64,000 nucleotides of DNA from positions 24,625 to 88,624 of the forward strand of contig NZ_BBQT01000012.1 in the NCBI RefSeq assembly GCF_001570625.1, in the 5' to 3' direction. Position 1 is the stretch's first letter. Each line of letters opens with the position of its first letter. This DNA comes from Syntrophomonas wolfei subsp. methylbutyratica (lineage in GTDB: Bacteria > Bacillota > Syntrophomonadia > Syntrophomonadales > Syntrophomonadaceae). Positions 8,334 through 17,573 of the stretch are shown here, piece after piece. The translations under genes and the position numbers were made by a program. Under the pieces are notes generated by a model that saw nothing but the letters and a program-made list of their open reading frames with translations, had not been told where the DNA came from and made no database searches.

Positions 8334-10811
8334 TTATTTTGCCACAACATTGACCAGCTTTCCAGGAACCACGATAAGCTTTACTATCTCTTTATCCCTG
8401 GTCAATTCCCTAATCTTAGGATTATCCAGGGCTATTTTCTCCAATTCCTCCCGGCCGACATCGACCGGCACCATTATCCGGTCTCGTACTTTACCGCTAA
8501 TCTGCAGGACGATTTCAATTTCTTCCTGAAGCAGTGCTTCAGGATCATATTTCGGCCATTTCTGCAGGTAAATACTCTCTGCGTGGCCGGTTAACTGCCA
8601 CAGCTCTTCACAGATATGGGGGGAAAACGGGCTTAAAAGAGTCAGCAGATTATCCACCGCTTCTTTTACTACCGGCCAGTCAGGTTTTTTGACTCCCTTG
8701 TAGGCTCCCAGGGTGTTCGACAACTCCATAATAGCACTGATAGCAGTATTGAAATTGAAGCGTTCTCCAATATCATCAGTAACCTTCTTTATAGTTGCGT
8801 GAGTTTTGAAGCGCAAATTCTTGGCATCATTGTCCAGCTCTGGAAAATGCCCGGCTGCGGGCAAATCTTTTATTCCCTCCGCTAATTCCGATACCAGGCG
8901 CCAGACCCGGTTCAGGAAGCGAAAAGCACCTTCCACACCTTGCTCGCTCCATTCCAGGTCTCTCTCGGGAGGAGAAGCGAAAAGAATGAAGAGCCGTGCA
9001 GTGTCAGCTCCATAGCTGTCGATTATCTCTTCCGGACTAACCACATTTCCTTTGGACTTGGACATCTTGGCATTATCCTTTAAAACCATACCCTGGGTGA
9101 GAAGGCGGGTAAAGGGTTCCTGGCAGGATAGAACATTAATATCAAAAAGGAATTTAGTGAAAAAACGGGCGTACATGAGATGTAAAATAGCATGTTCCAC
9201 ACCTCCTATATACTGGTCAACCGGCATCCAGTAATCCACGGCTTCCCGGCTAAAAGGCTGCTTGCTCTCATGAGGACTGCAAAAACGGTCAAAGTACCAG
9301 GAGGAACAGACAAAGGTATCCATGGTATCAGTTTCCCGCCGGGCTTCTTTTCCGCAGGAAGGGCAAGTGGCCTTATAAAAACTCTCAACAAAATTCAATG
9401 GTGACTCCCCGTAGGGCTTGAATTCTATATCCTCGGGCAGGTATACAGGCAGCTCTTCTTCGGGAACTGCAACCGGGCCGCATTCAGGGCAATAAACAAT
9501 AGGAATGGGGGCTCCCCAGTAGCGTTGCCGTGAAATCAACCAGTCGCGCAAGCGGTAATTGATCGTTCCACGGCCGATTCCCTTCTCTTCCATGAATTTG
9601 ATTACTGCTTTTTGGCCTTCCTCCACAATTAAACCGTCAAATTCTCCGGAATTTACCATATGGCCGTCACCGGGGTAGGATTCTTGCAGGAGATTTCCGT
9701 CCAGAGGTATATCCTCGCCTTTTATTACCACTTTAATCGGAATATCATATTTGCGGGCAAACTCAAAATCCCTCTGGTCATGGGCAGGAACGGCCATGAT
9801 AGCCCCGGTGCCATAGTCCATCAAAACATAATTGGCTAACCAGATGGGAATTCGTGACCCATCCATCGGGTTGATGGCATAGGCTCCGGTGAAAACGCCT
9901 TCCTTTTCCGCCTCAGTAGAAGTGCGGGCCATTTCATTAAGGTATTTCATTTTATTGACAAAAGCCTTGACTTCTGTTTCCTGCTCCGGGCGGCAGATTT
10001 TTTCCACCAGGGGGTGTTCCGGGGCCAGAACCATGTAGGTGACACCAAAAACCGTATCCGGGCGCGTGGTGAAAACAGTGAGGACTTCATCACTGTCTTC
10101 AATGTGCAGGGAAAACTCACAGCCTTCGCTGCGGCCGATCCAGTTTTTTTGCATGGTTTTAACTTTTTCCGGCCAGCCCGGCAGCAGGACCAAATCATCC
10201 AAAAGCCTTTGGGCATAATCAGTTATTTTGAAAAACCACTGTTCCAGTTGCTTTTTTTCAATAACAGCTTCACAGCGTTCGCAAGCCCCATCAACCACCT
10301 GTTCATTGGCCAGAACCGTCTGGCAGGAAGGGCACCAGTTTACGGCGGATTTCTTTTTATAGGCCAGCTTGTTTTCGTAGAGCTTTAAAAACATCCACTG
10401 GGTAAATTTGTAATAATTCGGCTTGCAGGTTGCTAACTCCCGATCCCAATCATAGCTGATCCCCATGGTCTTGAGCTGACTTCTCATGTTTTCGATATTA
10501 GAGTAGGTCCAGGTAGCAGGGTGAATAGCATTTTTAATGGCCGCATTTTCAGCGGGAAGGCCAAAAGCATCCCAGCCCATGGGATGAAGGACATTAAATC
10601 CGTTCATGCTTTTGAAACGCGCCACCACATCACCGATGGCATAATTGCGCACATGGCCCATATGCAGGTGTCCGGAAGGATAGGGAAACATCTCCAGATT
10701 ATAATACTTGGGCTTTTCGGGGTCTTCTTCTACTTTAAAGACCTGGTTTTTCTCCCAGTAAGCCTGCCATTTAGCTTCAATGGACTTGAAATCATACTTT
10801 CTATCCAGCAT
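8334..10811 (-). CDS. leuS: Leucyl-tRNA synthetase
   Basis: Class I synthetase of 825 residues that charges tRNA-Leu. The HIGH-type motif HLHMGH is at 48-53, and KMSKS lies near residue 580. A zinc-type knuckle (CPSC, CERC) and the CP1 editing domain, with [19 protein letters not shown], are present. The C-terminal tRNA-binding region ends [24 protein letters not shown] precedes the ATG. Expression is controlled by the promoter at 11164-11192 and the T-box leader with a CTC (Leu) specifier codon, which also contains a tRNA-Ala gene. Confidence 0.97.
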   Translation of the reverse strand: MLDRKYDFKSIEAKWQAYWEKNQVFKVEEDPEKPKYYNLEMFPYPSGHLHMGHVRNYAIGDVVARFKSMNGFNVLHPMGWDAFGLPAENAAIKNAIHPATWTYSNIENMRSQLKTMGISYDWDRELATCKPNYYKFTQWMFLKLYENKLAYKKKSAVNWCPSCQTVLANEQVVDGACERCEAVIEKKQLEQWFFKITDYAQRLLDDLVLLPGWPEKVKTMQKNWIGRSEGCEFSLHIEDSDEVLTVFTTRPDTVFGVTYMVLAPEHPLVEKICRPEQETEVKAFVNKMKYLNEMARTSTEAEKEGVFTGAYAINPMDGSRIPIWLANYVLMDYGTGAIMAVPAHDQRDFEFARKYDIPIKVVIKGEDIPLDGNLLQESYPGDGHMVNSGEFDGLIVEEGQKAVIKFMEEKGIGRGTINYRLRDWLISRQRYWGAPIPIVYCPECGPVAVPEEELPVYLPEDIEFKPYGESPLNFVESFYKATCPSCGKEARRETDTMDTFVCSSWYFDRFCSPHESKQPFSREAVDYWMPVDQYIGGVEHAILHLMYARFFTKFLFDINVLSCQEPFTRLLTQGMVLKDNAKMSKSKGNVVSPEEIIDSYGADTARLFILFASPPERDLEWSEQGVEGAFRFLNRVWRLVSELAEGIKDLPAAGHFPELDNDAKNLRFKTHATIKKVTDDIGERFNFNTAISAIMELSNTLGAYKGVKKPDWPVVKEAVDNLLTLLSPFSPHICEELWQLTGHAESIYLQKWPKYDPEALLQEEIEIVLQISGKVRDRIMVPVDVGREELEKIALDNPKIRELTRDKEIVKLIVVPGKLVNVVAK

Positions 10812-10834
10812 AGCTTCCTCCTAAAATTTTATCA

Positions 10835-11162
10835 GAAAAAATAAAAGCTCTCATCCGAACAGGGACGAGAGCGATGATTACCCGCGGTACCACCCTTATT
10901 GACAGATAATAATGGTGGAGCTAGTGGGATTCGAACCCACGACCTCTTGAATGCCATTCAAGCGCGCTCCCAACTGCGCCATAGCCCCACATACTGTCCA
11001 CTTGACAAATCATAACGGAATCTCCGTTGCAGGCTAATGTCACCTGCAAAGCTCCCCGGCGAGTTCAACCAGCTTTGTCGCTTCGCAGCTTCCCGCGACT
11101 CTCTGCCTGATGCCAGTCTACTACTCCGGTTCCTTGCTTCTATATATGAATTTGACATTAGC
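10835..11162 (-). promoter_or_regulatory. T-box leader of leuS, leucine specifier, with an internal tRNA gene
   Basis: On the minus strand the leader opens with Stem I, closed by a perfect 10-bp pairing of GCTAATGTCA (11153-11162) and TGACATTAGC (11033-11042). Inside it are an AGTA box (11119-11125), an AGAGAG internal element, and GAACTC with the specifier codon CTC (Leu) at 11061-11063. A small hairpin, AACGGA/TCCGTT, follows. The antiterminator consensus AAGGGTGGTACCGCGGG is at 10881-10897, and the terminator stem GCTCTC..GAGAGC (10847-10872) is followed by a T-rich run (10835-10846). A complete tRNA-Ala gene occupies 10913-10988, between Stem I and the antiterminator. Confidence 0.88.
10913..10988 (-). 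tRNA. tRNA-Ala (anticodon GGC), CCA encoded
   Basis: The 76-nt sequence folds as a canonical cloverleaf. Acceptor GGGGCTA pairs with TAGCTCC, including the G3:U70 wobble pair that identifies alanine tRNAs. The anticodon arm is CTTGA-ATGGCAT-TCAAG with anticodon GGC, the T arm contains GGTTCGAATCC, the discriminator is A, and CCA is encoded. It lies inside the T-box leader of leuS on the same strand. No separate promoter is evident just upstream, so it is probably made from the leuS promoter and cut out of the leader. Confidence 0.95.
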
Positions 11163-11163
11163 A

Positions 11164-11192
11164 ATTATATGATAATCCTTGAACAAAGTCAA
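11164..11192 (-). promoter_or_regulatory. Sigma-A promoter of the leuS T-box transcript
   Basis: Minus-strand TTGACT (11187-11192), 17-bp spacer, TATAAT (11164-11169). Transcription would start a few bases before or within the first strand of Stem I. Confidence 0.85.
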
Positions 11193-11286
11193 CTGATAGA
11201 ATAATAATCTTCTTCCCGAAGCAAATTAATAGCACGGTGATTTATAACTAAAACAGCGACATCAATTTTGTTAAGGAGGGATGAAA

Positions 11287-11445
11287 TTGCGCGGAAGCCA
11301 GACCATAATGTGTGACGTAAGTAGTTGCCGGTTTTTTGAAAACAATATGTGCAGCTTGGACGCTATCCAGGTAGCCCCCTGTAGCGACATAAGCAGCGGT
11401 TCTCCAGAAGATGAGACCTTATGTGCCAGCTATGAACAGAGTTAA
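11287..11445 (+). CDS. DUF1540-type small cysteine-rich protein
   Basis: Encodes about 52 residues with four spaced cysteines: MCDVSSCRFF, then NMCSLDAIQVAPC, then TLCASY. This pattern matches DUF1540 proteins, small predicted metal-binding proteins common in spore-forming Firmicutes and of unknown role. The frame also starts at an ATG at 11281, but AAGGAGGG at 11273-11280 touches it and is correctly spaced for the TTG at 11287. It lies alone between the leuS promoter region and long repeat copy B. Confidence 0.75.
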   Translation: MRGSQTIMCDVSSCRFFENNMCSLDAIQVAPCSDISSGSPEDETLCASYEQS

Positions 11446-11452
11446 TTATATT

Positions 11453-11726
11453 TGGTTCTACTGCAAAAACCCCTTTTTGTTGCATAAGGGTTGCATAAAT
11501 ATGCAAAGCGAGCGTTGGCGAAGCATGGATGCAACACCCGGCGAAGACGAGCAGGCGAAAGGGGGCGAGCGACAGGATGTCGCGGGAGCGCCACCTCCCA
11601 TGGACGGGAGATTGGCGCGGTACCCCTTGAGCCGCGAGACAAGCCGTAGGTGTTGCCCATGCGTAGACTGCGAGCGGAATATTTATGCAAGCAAATGCAT
11701 AATTATTACTTTTTGCAGCGGAATCA
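11453..11726 (-). mobile_element. Family I element, long copy B (reverse orientation)
   Basis: Reverse copy of the element at 6750. It starts with TTCTACTGCAAAAACCCC and ends with ACTTTTTGCAGCGGAATC. The core is about 80 per cent identical by eye to copy A (CGGCGAAG, GGGGGCGAGCGACAGGA, GTGTTGCCCATGCG). Flanking direct repeats are ATATTTGG (11448-11455) and ATATTTAG (11726-11733), identical at seven of eight positions. Confidence 0.7.
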
Positions 11727-11737
11727 TATTTAGCTTG

Positions 11738-11775
11738 TAAAAAAACCAGAAGGGTGGCTTAGGTCCACCCTTCTG
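11738..11775 (-). terminator. Intrinsic terminator of the cNMP-binding/DUF2225 gene
   Basis: Perfect 11-bp stem CAGAAGGGTGG (11747-11757) / CCACCCTTCTG (11765-11775) with a 7-base loop. On the minus strand it is followed by a run of T at 11738-11745. Confidence 0.85.
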
Positions 11776-11780
11776 TATAA

Positions 11781-12995
11781 TTACACTTTTTCTTCCTTCT
11801 TTTCTTGCACTAATATCATGTCCTTCAAGTCCCTAATTCGATCCTCAGCTTGCCGATTAATAGTATTATTACCGCCTTTACGCACAATGGCTCCCCGGAA
11901 AAATTTCAAGGCTTCCCTATTTTCTCCAATTCGCATGCTAAGCTCCCCTAAGAGCAAGGATAGGCGCTGATCCTGTTCCACCGAGGTATCCCGTCTGGTA
12001 TTGTAATAGGTGTCCTTAAACATATCCAGAGCCTGTTGGGAAGCATATAAAAACATCTCCTCATCTCCAGCGTCATTATACAACCAGGATAGGCGCAGCC
12101 AAACCTTGGCTGCTTCGGTAGGATTTGGTTTGCCCGCTGCCTGTAAGGATTGCAGCATGAGGTAGTAGGTCACAAAAACCTCATCCAGTTTGCGGGGCTC
12201 ACTAAACTGCAAACGAACTTTAGCTTTTAATTGCTTGCCTTGCTCCAGTAGTTTTTTCTTAAAGGCTTCAGCCACCTGTTTGAACTCGAAGTTAAAATTG
12301 GAGTAATAGCAGTTGGGACAGGTCCAGACCAGGTACCAGAGCGGCTCAAAGTCCACGAAACGCTGGCGCAGGTCATTATCTACCTTATCCAGCCGGAGCT
12401 TGGAGGAGCGAACATTTTTGGTTTTGAATTTTTCCTCACAGACCGGGCAAAGAACTTCCCGGTCAAAAAGCAGGTTATCGTCACTGAGCGGAGCTTCCAG
12501 AGGGTAAGGCTTATGTCCCGGTGGAAAAAGGGAGTTGTCCAAAACCTCTGTGGATGGTTTTTTTGCTGTGGGGGGAGCAAGCTTATGTGCTTTTCTTTCC
12601 TCAGTTTTCCCTCGCTTCAGCTGGCCCAGATCTTCGTTAAGCTGGCGCACCCGGTTGCTCATACCTTTCATTATTCGATAAGCCAGGCTGGGTTGCTGGG
12701 CAATTACCTGTTCAAAGTTGCTTTCATTAATAACCAGTACAATAGTATCTTCTATAGCCCCGATAGTAGCGCTTCGGGGTTGGCCTTCCAATAAGGACAT
12801 TTCACCAAAGAAGTCTCCGGAGACCAGTTCCGTTATCATAATAGGAAAACCGTCAATGGATGTTATGTAAACGCCCACTCGGCCTTTGAGTATAATAAAC
12901 ATTTCGTGGCCAGTTTCTCCGGCATTAAAAAAAATCTCATCAGCATTATATTTTTTAACTCCCCCAAGTTTAGCCAATGCGGCTATATCCAGCAT
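11781..12995 (-). CDS. Cyclic-nucleotide-binding domain protein with DUF2225
   Basis: Residues about 10-125 form a cNMP-binding (CRP-type) domain: FNAGETGHEMFIILKGRVGVY, then GDFFGEMSLLEGQPRSATIGA, which includes the phosphate-binding cassette. There is no DNA-binding helix-turn-helix. The C-terminal part (about 180-400) is DUF2225, with zinc-like pairs CPVC and CPNC and helical TPR-like repeats (WLRLSWLYNDAGDEEMFLYASQQAL). The role is unknown; it may be a ligand-controlled scaffold. AAAGGAGGGAC precedes the ATG. It is a single-gene unit with its own terminator. Confidence 0.82.
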   Translation of the reverse strand: MLDIAALAKLGGVKKYNADEIFFNAGETGHEMFIILKGRVGVYITSIDGFPIMITELVSGDFFGEMSLLEGQPRSATIGAIEDTIVLVINESNFEQVIAQQPSLAYRIMKGMSNRVRQLNEDLGQLKRGKTEERKAHKLAPPTAKKPSTEVLDNSLFPPGHKPYPLEAPLSDDNLLFDREVLCPVCEEKFKTKNVRSSKLRLDKVDNDLRQRFVDFEPLWYLVWTCPNCYYSNFNFEFKQVAEAFKKKLLEQGKQLKAKVRLQFSEPRKLDEVFVTYYLMLQSLQAAGKPNPTEAAKVWLRLSWLYNDAGDEEMFLYASQQALDMFKDTYYNTRRDTSVEQDQRLSLLLGELSMRIGENREALKFFRGAIVRKGGNNTINRQAEDRIRDLKDMILVQEKKEEKV

Positions 12996-13020
12996 TAAAG
13001 TCCCTCCTTTAAACTACGGG

Positions 13021-13088
13021 TTATAACGAGGTAAATATGTCCCTTGCGGTGTGTTGAAACTGCTCCGCAGTTTCTTCCGATGCTTAAA
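13021..13088 (+). repeat. Family II repeat, copy 1
   Basis: TAACGAGGTAAATATGTCCC followed by GTGTTGAAACTGCTCCGCAGTTTCTTCCGATGCTTA. The GAAACTGC/GCAGTTTC core forms a hairpin. Related copies lie at 21228-21385 (reverse) and 50656-50725. Confidence 0.65.
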
Positions 13089-13291
13089 ATTAGTGTTTTG
13101 ATGTAAAAAGACTTGTAAGAAAAACCAACATGATTATGTTCTTAAGATTCGCTAGCAGCTTAAATAATCCTCCTGTTAAACCCATCTTTCAGAAAATATT
13201 CGAAATTTAGGTATAATAAACGATGTTAATAATATCACAAAATGGAGGGCTTTAACATTTATTGGCGAATTTAAGCAAGGAGGTGAGGTTA

Positions 13292-13915
13292 ATGGATAAT
13301 ATAGACAAGCGCTACCTGACGGCCGGTTCCTTAATTTTGCTGGTGTTGGTATTTATGGCCGGTTTCAAATATGCCGAATTTAGGTATCGTGATTCTGCCG
13401 AAAAGCTTGAACTTATTGAGGTTAATCCGGCGGAAAAACCGGAGCATTTGGAAGATAGCTTGATTCAGGTATATGTCTGTGGAGAGGTTAAAAAACCCGG
13501 AGTATACCAATTGAAAGAGAATGAACGCGTATACCAGGCGGTGGAAATGGCTGGACCTGAAGATAAAGCTGATTTACGTCTTATAGACATGGCCCGCCCT
13601 CTGGTGGATGGAGAAACGATTGTGGTTCCAGGAGAAGGGGAACTGGCAGGGGAAATGGCCGGGGAGCAAGGAGCTTCGCAGTTGCGAGTTTCTTCTCCAA
13701 CTTCTCCGGTCGGCTCCGCCAAAGTTAATATTAATAAAGCGCCTGCCAGTGAACTGGCTGATAAATTAAACGGAATAGGACCCGCCCTCTCCCAGCGGAT
13801 TGTTGACTACCGGGAGTCTAATGGAGCCTTTCAAAAAATTGAAGACATTAAAAACGTTAGTGGTATAGGAGAGAAGAAGTTTGAAGCCATAAAAGATCAT
13901 ATAACAGTTAGGTAA
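13292..13915 (+). CDS. comEA: Competence protein ComEA (helix-hairpin-helix DNA receptor)
   Basis: Membrane-anchored DNA-binding protein of natural transformation, 207 residues. A transmembrane segment (LILLVLVFMAGF) is at about 12-23. An SLBB domain follows (VYVCGEVKKPGVYQL), then a linker, and the C-terminus has two helix-hairpin-helix motifs (ASELADKLNGIGPALSQRIVDYR and IKNVSGIGEKKFEAI). AAGGAGG before the ATG at 13292 sets the start. It lies 24 bp before comEC, the usual pair. A TATAAT at 13212-13217 may be part of its promoter. Confidence 0.93.
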   Translation: MDNIDKRYLTAGSLILLVLVFMAGFKYAEFRYRDSAEKLELIEVNPAEKPEHLEDSLIQVYVCGEVKKPGVYQLKENERVYQAVEMAGPEDKADLRLIDMARPLVDGETIVVPGEGELAGEMAGEQGASQLRVSSPTSPVGSAKVNINKAPASELADKLNGIGPALSQRIVDYRESNGAFQKIEDIKNVSGIGEKKFEAIKDHITVR

Positions 13916-13939
13916 TTAGGCAGGGGGGGTTAATGAATA

Positions 13940-16240
13940 ATGCCCTTGTCATGGTTTGAGGTTTTTATAGTTCTGGCGGCTTCCGCCTGTTTCAGCTATT
14001 ATGCTTTCTGGCCTTTATTTATCCTCCCTTTTCTCTTTCTCCTGGCAGGAGGAATCTGGGGTGGGAAGTACTCTCTGAGGTCTTATAGCGCTCTAGCCCT
14101 CTTTTTAATGGCGGTGTTGTTTTTTAACTGGATGCAGATGCCGGTACCGCTTGATTTAAGAATACAAGACGGAGTGGTTTTAACTGGCCGGGTGGAGACA
14201 GTTCCCGAATTTGATGGAAATAGGAGCAGTTTTGTACTTAAAAGCAAAGAGCCCGAAAGGGCTATGAAGAAAATTCAAGTATTCTGCAACTTCGAGGCAG
14301 CAGTGCAGAAGGGCGAAGAAATATCATTGCGGGGGGATTTAAAGCTTCCCCGTCCTCCCGGAAACCCCGGAGAATTCGATTACCCGCGCTATCTATCCTA
14401 TAGCGGGATTTATTATTTGATGTCGGTTAAAGAAAAAAATGCTATTGCGGTAATTTCCGCTCCGGGACGGTCGGAATGCTTTTTTGCCGCTATTCGAAAC
14501 TCGGGAGAAAAAATTATTAAGGATCGCCTTCCCGCGCCGGAAGCGGCCATCCTTCTGGGAATGCTGCTGGGCAAAACCGATGATATGGCTCCCGAACAAT
14601 ACCGGGACTTTCAGAAAAGCGGGATAGTACATATTTTTTCGGTCTCCGGGCTTCATGTGGGCTTTTTTCTTTTGCTGATGGCCTGTCTTACTTCCCTCTG
14701 CCGAATGTCTCCAGGAATGAAGCTGGTGGTTACCGGCATTTTTCTTTTGCTTTATGCCTCGGTGGTAGCTTGGCCGGTATCGGTAATTCGTGCGGTGATA
14801 ATGGCCATTGTAGGACTGCTGGCCTATTATTCGGGGAGAGAAAATGCTCTTCTTAACGGTCTTGGATTGGCCGGAACCATAATAATCGTGAGTGATCCTT
14901 TTGCTCTATTCAAAATTTCCTTTCAGCTATCTTTTATGGCCACCTGGGGTCTGCTTTACCTTTTCCCCCTCTTGAAAAAAAGACTTCAATATACGAATCG
15001 CCTCTGGGATTTACTCCTTATTCCTTTATCGGCGCAACTGGCCGTACTCCCTCTCACAGCCTACCACTTTAACCTGTTCAGCCCGGTATCTTTATTGAGC
15101 AATGTACTTACCTCTTATCTATCCGGAGCCTGCGTAATCCTGGGTTTGCTGGCTTTAATGCTGGCCGCTGTCTGGCCCTGGCTGGCCGGCATATTCCTCT
15201 ACCCGGCCGGGTTTTTTATTGAATTGATTATGGGCTTGAATAGCGCCGTCTTGAAGCTGCCTCTGGCTTTCTGGTGGGTTGCAACTCCATGCTTTATCCT
15301 GATAATCGTCTATTATCTTGGCCTGCTCCTTCTGGCTCTATCCTGGAGTAAGAACTACAGAAAAAGGGGATTCGGATATACTGGGCTTTGCCTGATACTG
15401 CTCTTTATTCTGCTAATATCATTACCCGCCAGCCTGTACCAGCAGGGGGTAATGGAGCTTGTGTTAATCGATGTGGGGCAGGGGGATAGTATTCTTTTAA
15501 AGAGTCCCGGAGGGAAATTTGTCCTGGTAGACGGTGGGGGCAGTCATTATTCTGATCCGGGCAGCAAGAAATTGCTTCCATACTTGCATCATCGCGGTAT
15601 AAGGAAAATTGATGTGATTATTAATACTCACCCGGATATAGACCATCTCCAGGGATTAGAGAAAGCCAGTAAAGGGCTCAGCGTAGCTCATATTGCTTTA
15701 CCTTATTGTTTTAAGGAGGCCGAAGAATATGAGGAACTCAAGGGGATTGCGGCCAGGAAAAACATTCCGCTAATCTTCCTGAAAAGCGGCCAGCGGCTCA
15801 GCCTGGAAAAAGGATGCGAACTGACCGTTCTTTATCCAGAAGAAGAGCTTTATCATGGAAACCACTATAATAATAAATCGCTGGTCTTGTACTGCCAGTA
15901 CGGAGCTTTCTCCTTTTTATTGACTGGTGATGTGGAGAAAGAAGGAATGCAGGAATTGCTGCAGCAGGGAAATTTGGGGACAAGTACTGTGCTAAAGGTG
16001 CCACACCACGGCAGCAAAGGCTCCCTTTTGCCGGAATTTTACCGAGAGCTTAATCCCCGCTGGGCCATTATTTCCGCCGGAGCCAACAACAGCTTTGGCC
16101 ACCCTCATGCCAGCGTGTTAAAAGAACTTCAAGAACAAGGGATAGAGGTTTTGCGCACGGATGAGGACGGTGCCATAGTTTTTCAGAGCAATGGCCGCTG
16201 GGTTAAAATAAAAACCGGGGCGAAAGGGCAATCGATTTAA
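13940..16240 (+). CDS. comEC: DNA internalization channel ComEC/Rec2
   Basis: Polytopic membrane protein of 766 residues that carries single-stranded DNA across the membrane. The N-terminus has membrane segments and an OB-like domain. The central Competence domain contains GIVHIFSVSGLHVGFF. The C-terminal metallo-beta-lactamase domain starts at VLIDVGQGDS and has the metal motif NTHPDIDH near residue 563, with VPHHGSKGS later. Length is normal and no disruption is seen. Downstream the convergent amidohydrolase gene ends 5 bp away. Confidence 0.94.
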   Translation: MPLSWFEVFIVLAASACFSYYAFWPLFILPFLFLLAGGIWGGKYSLRSYSALALFLMAVLFFNWMQMPVPLDLRIQDGVVLTGRVETVPEFDGNRSSFVLKSKEPERAMKKIQVFCNFEAAVQKGEEISLRGDLKLPRPPGNPGEFDYPRYLSYSGIYYLMSVKEKNAIAVISAPGRSECFFAAIRNSGEKIIKDRLPAPEAAILLGMLLGKTDDMAPEQYRDFQKSGIVHIFSVSGLHVGFFLLLMACLTSLCRMSPGMKLVVTGIFLLLYASVVAWPVSVIRAVIMAIVGLLAYYSGRENALLNGLGLAGTIIIVSDPFALFKISFQLSFMATWGLLYLFPLLKKRLQYTNRLWDLLLIPLSAQLAVLPLTAYHFNLFSPVSLLSNVLTSYLSGACVILGLLALMLAAVWPWLAGIFLYPAGFFIELIMGLNSAVLKLPLAFWWVATPCFILIIVYYLGLLLLALSWSKNYRKRGFGYTGLCLILLFILLISLPASLYQQGVMELVLIDVGQGDSILLKSPGGKFVLVDGGGSHYSDPGSKKLLPYLHHRGIRKIDVIINTHPDIDHLQGLEKASKGLSVAHIALPYCFKEAEEYEELKGIAARKNIPLIFLKSGQRLSLEKGCELTVLYPEEELYHGNHYNNKSLVLYCQYGAFSFLLTGDVEKEGMQELLQQGNLGTSTVLKVPHHGSKGSLLPEFYRELNPRWAIISAGANNSFGHPHASVLKELQEQGIEVLRTDEDGAIVFQSNGRWVKIKTGAKGQSI

Positions 16241-16244
16241 ATAG

Positions 16245-17573
16245 CTATTTCACCCCGATCCTTTGCAGTATCCGGTTCAGGGCCTTTTCGCTATTTATTT
16301 TTACTGCTTCAGCATCAATAGTAAGCAGGGCAGCATTCTGCATCAAGAATCTCCCGTCAACCATAGTAGCCCGGACATCACTGGACAGAGCCTGATAAAC
16401 CAGTTGGCTGTAAACACTGCTATGTGTAGCCGGTTGGTTATGCCAGTGCCCCAGATTGACAATAGCTAAATCGGCCTTTTTTCCAGGTTCCAGGCTGCCG
16501 ATCTCTTCTTCTTGTCCCATGGCCTGTGCGCCACCCAGGGTAGCCATCTCGAACACCTTTTCCGCCGGCATGCTGGTAGGACCGTAGAAAGGTTTATGAA
16601 TCAAAGCGGCCAGGCGCATTTCCATGAATTGGCTGAGATTATTATTGCAGGGGGCGCCATCGGCACCCAGAGAGACCCGGGCTCCCATATCCAACAAGGG
16701 CGGAACCGGAGCCAGCCCGGAAGCCAGTTTAAGATTGGAGGCCGGACAGTGGACCACATTGACCTGCTTTTCGGCCAGGATTTTCATTTCTTCCTCGTTT
16801 ATATGAATGCAATGAGCCAGTATTGCTTTTTCGTGGCACAAACCCAGTTGTTCAAAGTAGAGAATATTTCGTAAACCTTGTTGTTTTTTTACTATTCTGA
16901 TTTCACCCCGGTTCTCCGAAGCATGGCTGTGTACGGGGATATTGAATTTATCTGAGAGCTGGCTGACTTCCCGGAGCAGTTCCTCACTGCAGGATACCGC
17001 GAAACGAGGACAAAAGGCATAATGTATGCGTCCCTCTTCCTGGCCGTTCCAGCGCTCGAAAAGATCCATGCTTTCCTGCAAGGATTTCTCCCGTGAGTCT
17101 ATCAGCTCTTCCGGAACCTCATCCCCGCAATCCATCATGCATTTACCTCCCAGATAGCGTAACCCTGATTGTTTTACCGCTTCAAACAATGAATTGCTAT
17201 GCCTAACCGTACCCATATCTATAATGGAAGTGGTAGCTCCGGAAATGAGTTCGGCTGATGCCAGGAGGGCGGAGTCATAAAGGGATTCTTCGTCATGAGC
17301 TGCTTCCAGGGGCCAGATGCGTTGTTTCAGCCAATCCATCAGCTCCATATCATCCGCTAATCCCCGGAAAAGGGTCTGGCAAAGATGAACATGGGATTGT
17401 ATGAGGCCAGGGATTACCAGCATGCCCGCAGCGTCTATTTCCTGCCGGGCCTCATATTCCTTCAGCTCCCCTATTTCCTTTATCCGGTCGCCTTCTATCA
17501 GGATGTCCGCTCGCAGTATATCTCGCCTGGAGTTCATGGTAACCAGGGTTCCGTTACGGATTATGGTTGACAC
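16245..17573 (-). CDS. mtaD: Amidohydrolase, 5-methylthioadenosine/S-adenosylhomocysteine deaminase family
   Basis: Metal-dependent TrzA/AtzA-type amidohydrolase of 442 residues. Ligand motifs are HVHLCQTLFRG, HSHASE, LAHCIH and LGADGAPCNNN. Family members deaminate S-adenosylhomocysteine and methylthioadenosine in clostridia and methanogens; guanine-like substrates are possible, so the substrate is inferred. The start is a GTG at 17573 with AAAGGGAGGG upstream, overlapping the end of the antiporter gene by 13 bp, which indicates coupling. Confidence 0.85.
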   Translation of the reverse strand: MSTIIRNGTLVTMNSRRDILRADILIEGDRIKEIGELKEYEARQEIDAAGMLVIPGLIQSHVHLCQTLFRGLADDMELMDWLKQRIWPLEAAHDEESLYDSALLASAELISGATTSIIDMGTVRHSNSLFEAVKQSGLRYLGGKCMMDCGDEVPEELIDSREKSLQESMDLFERWNGQEEGRIHYAFCPRFAVSCSEELLREVSQLSDKFNIPVHSHASENRGEIRIVKKQQGLRNILYFEQLGLCHEKAILAHCIHINEEEMKILAEKQVNVVHCPASNLKLASGLAPVPPLLDMGARVSLGADGAPCNNNLSQFMEMRLAALIHKPFYGPTSMPAEKVFEMATLGGAQAMGQEEEIGSLEPGKKADLAIVNLGHWHNQPATHSSVYSQLVYQALSSDVRATMVDGRFLMQNAALLTIDAEAVKINSEKALNRILQRIGVK

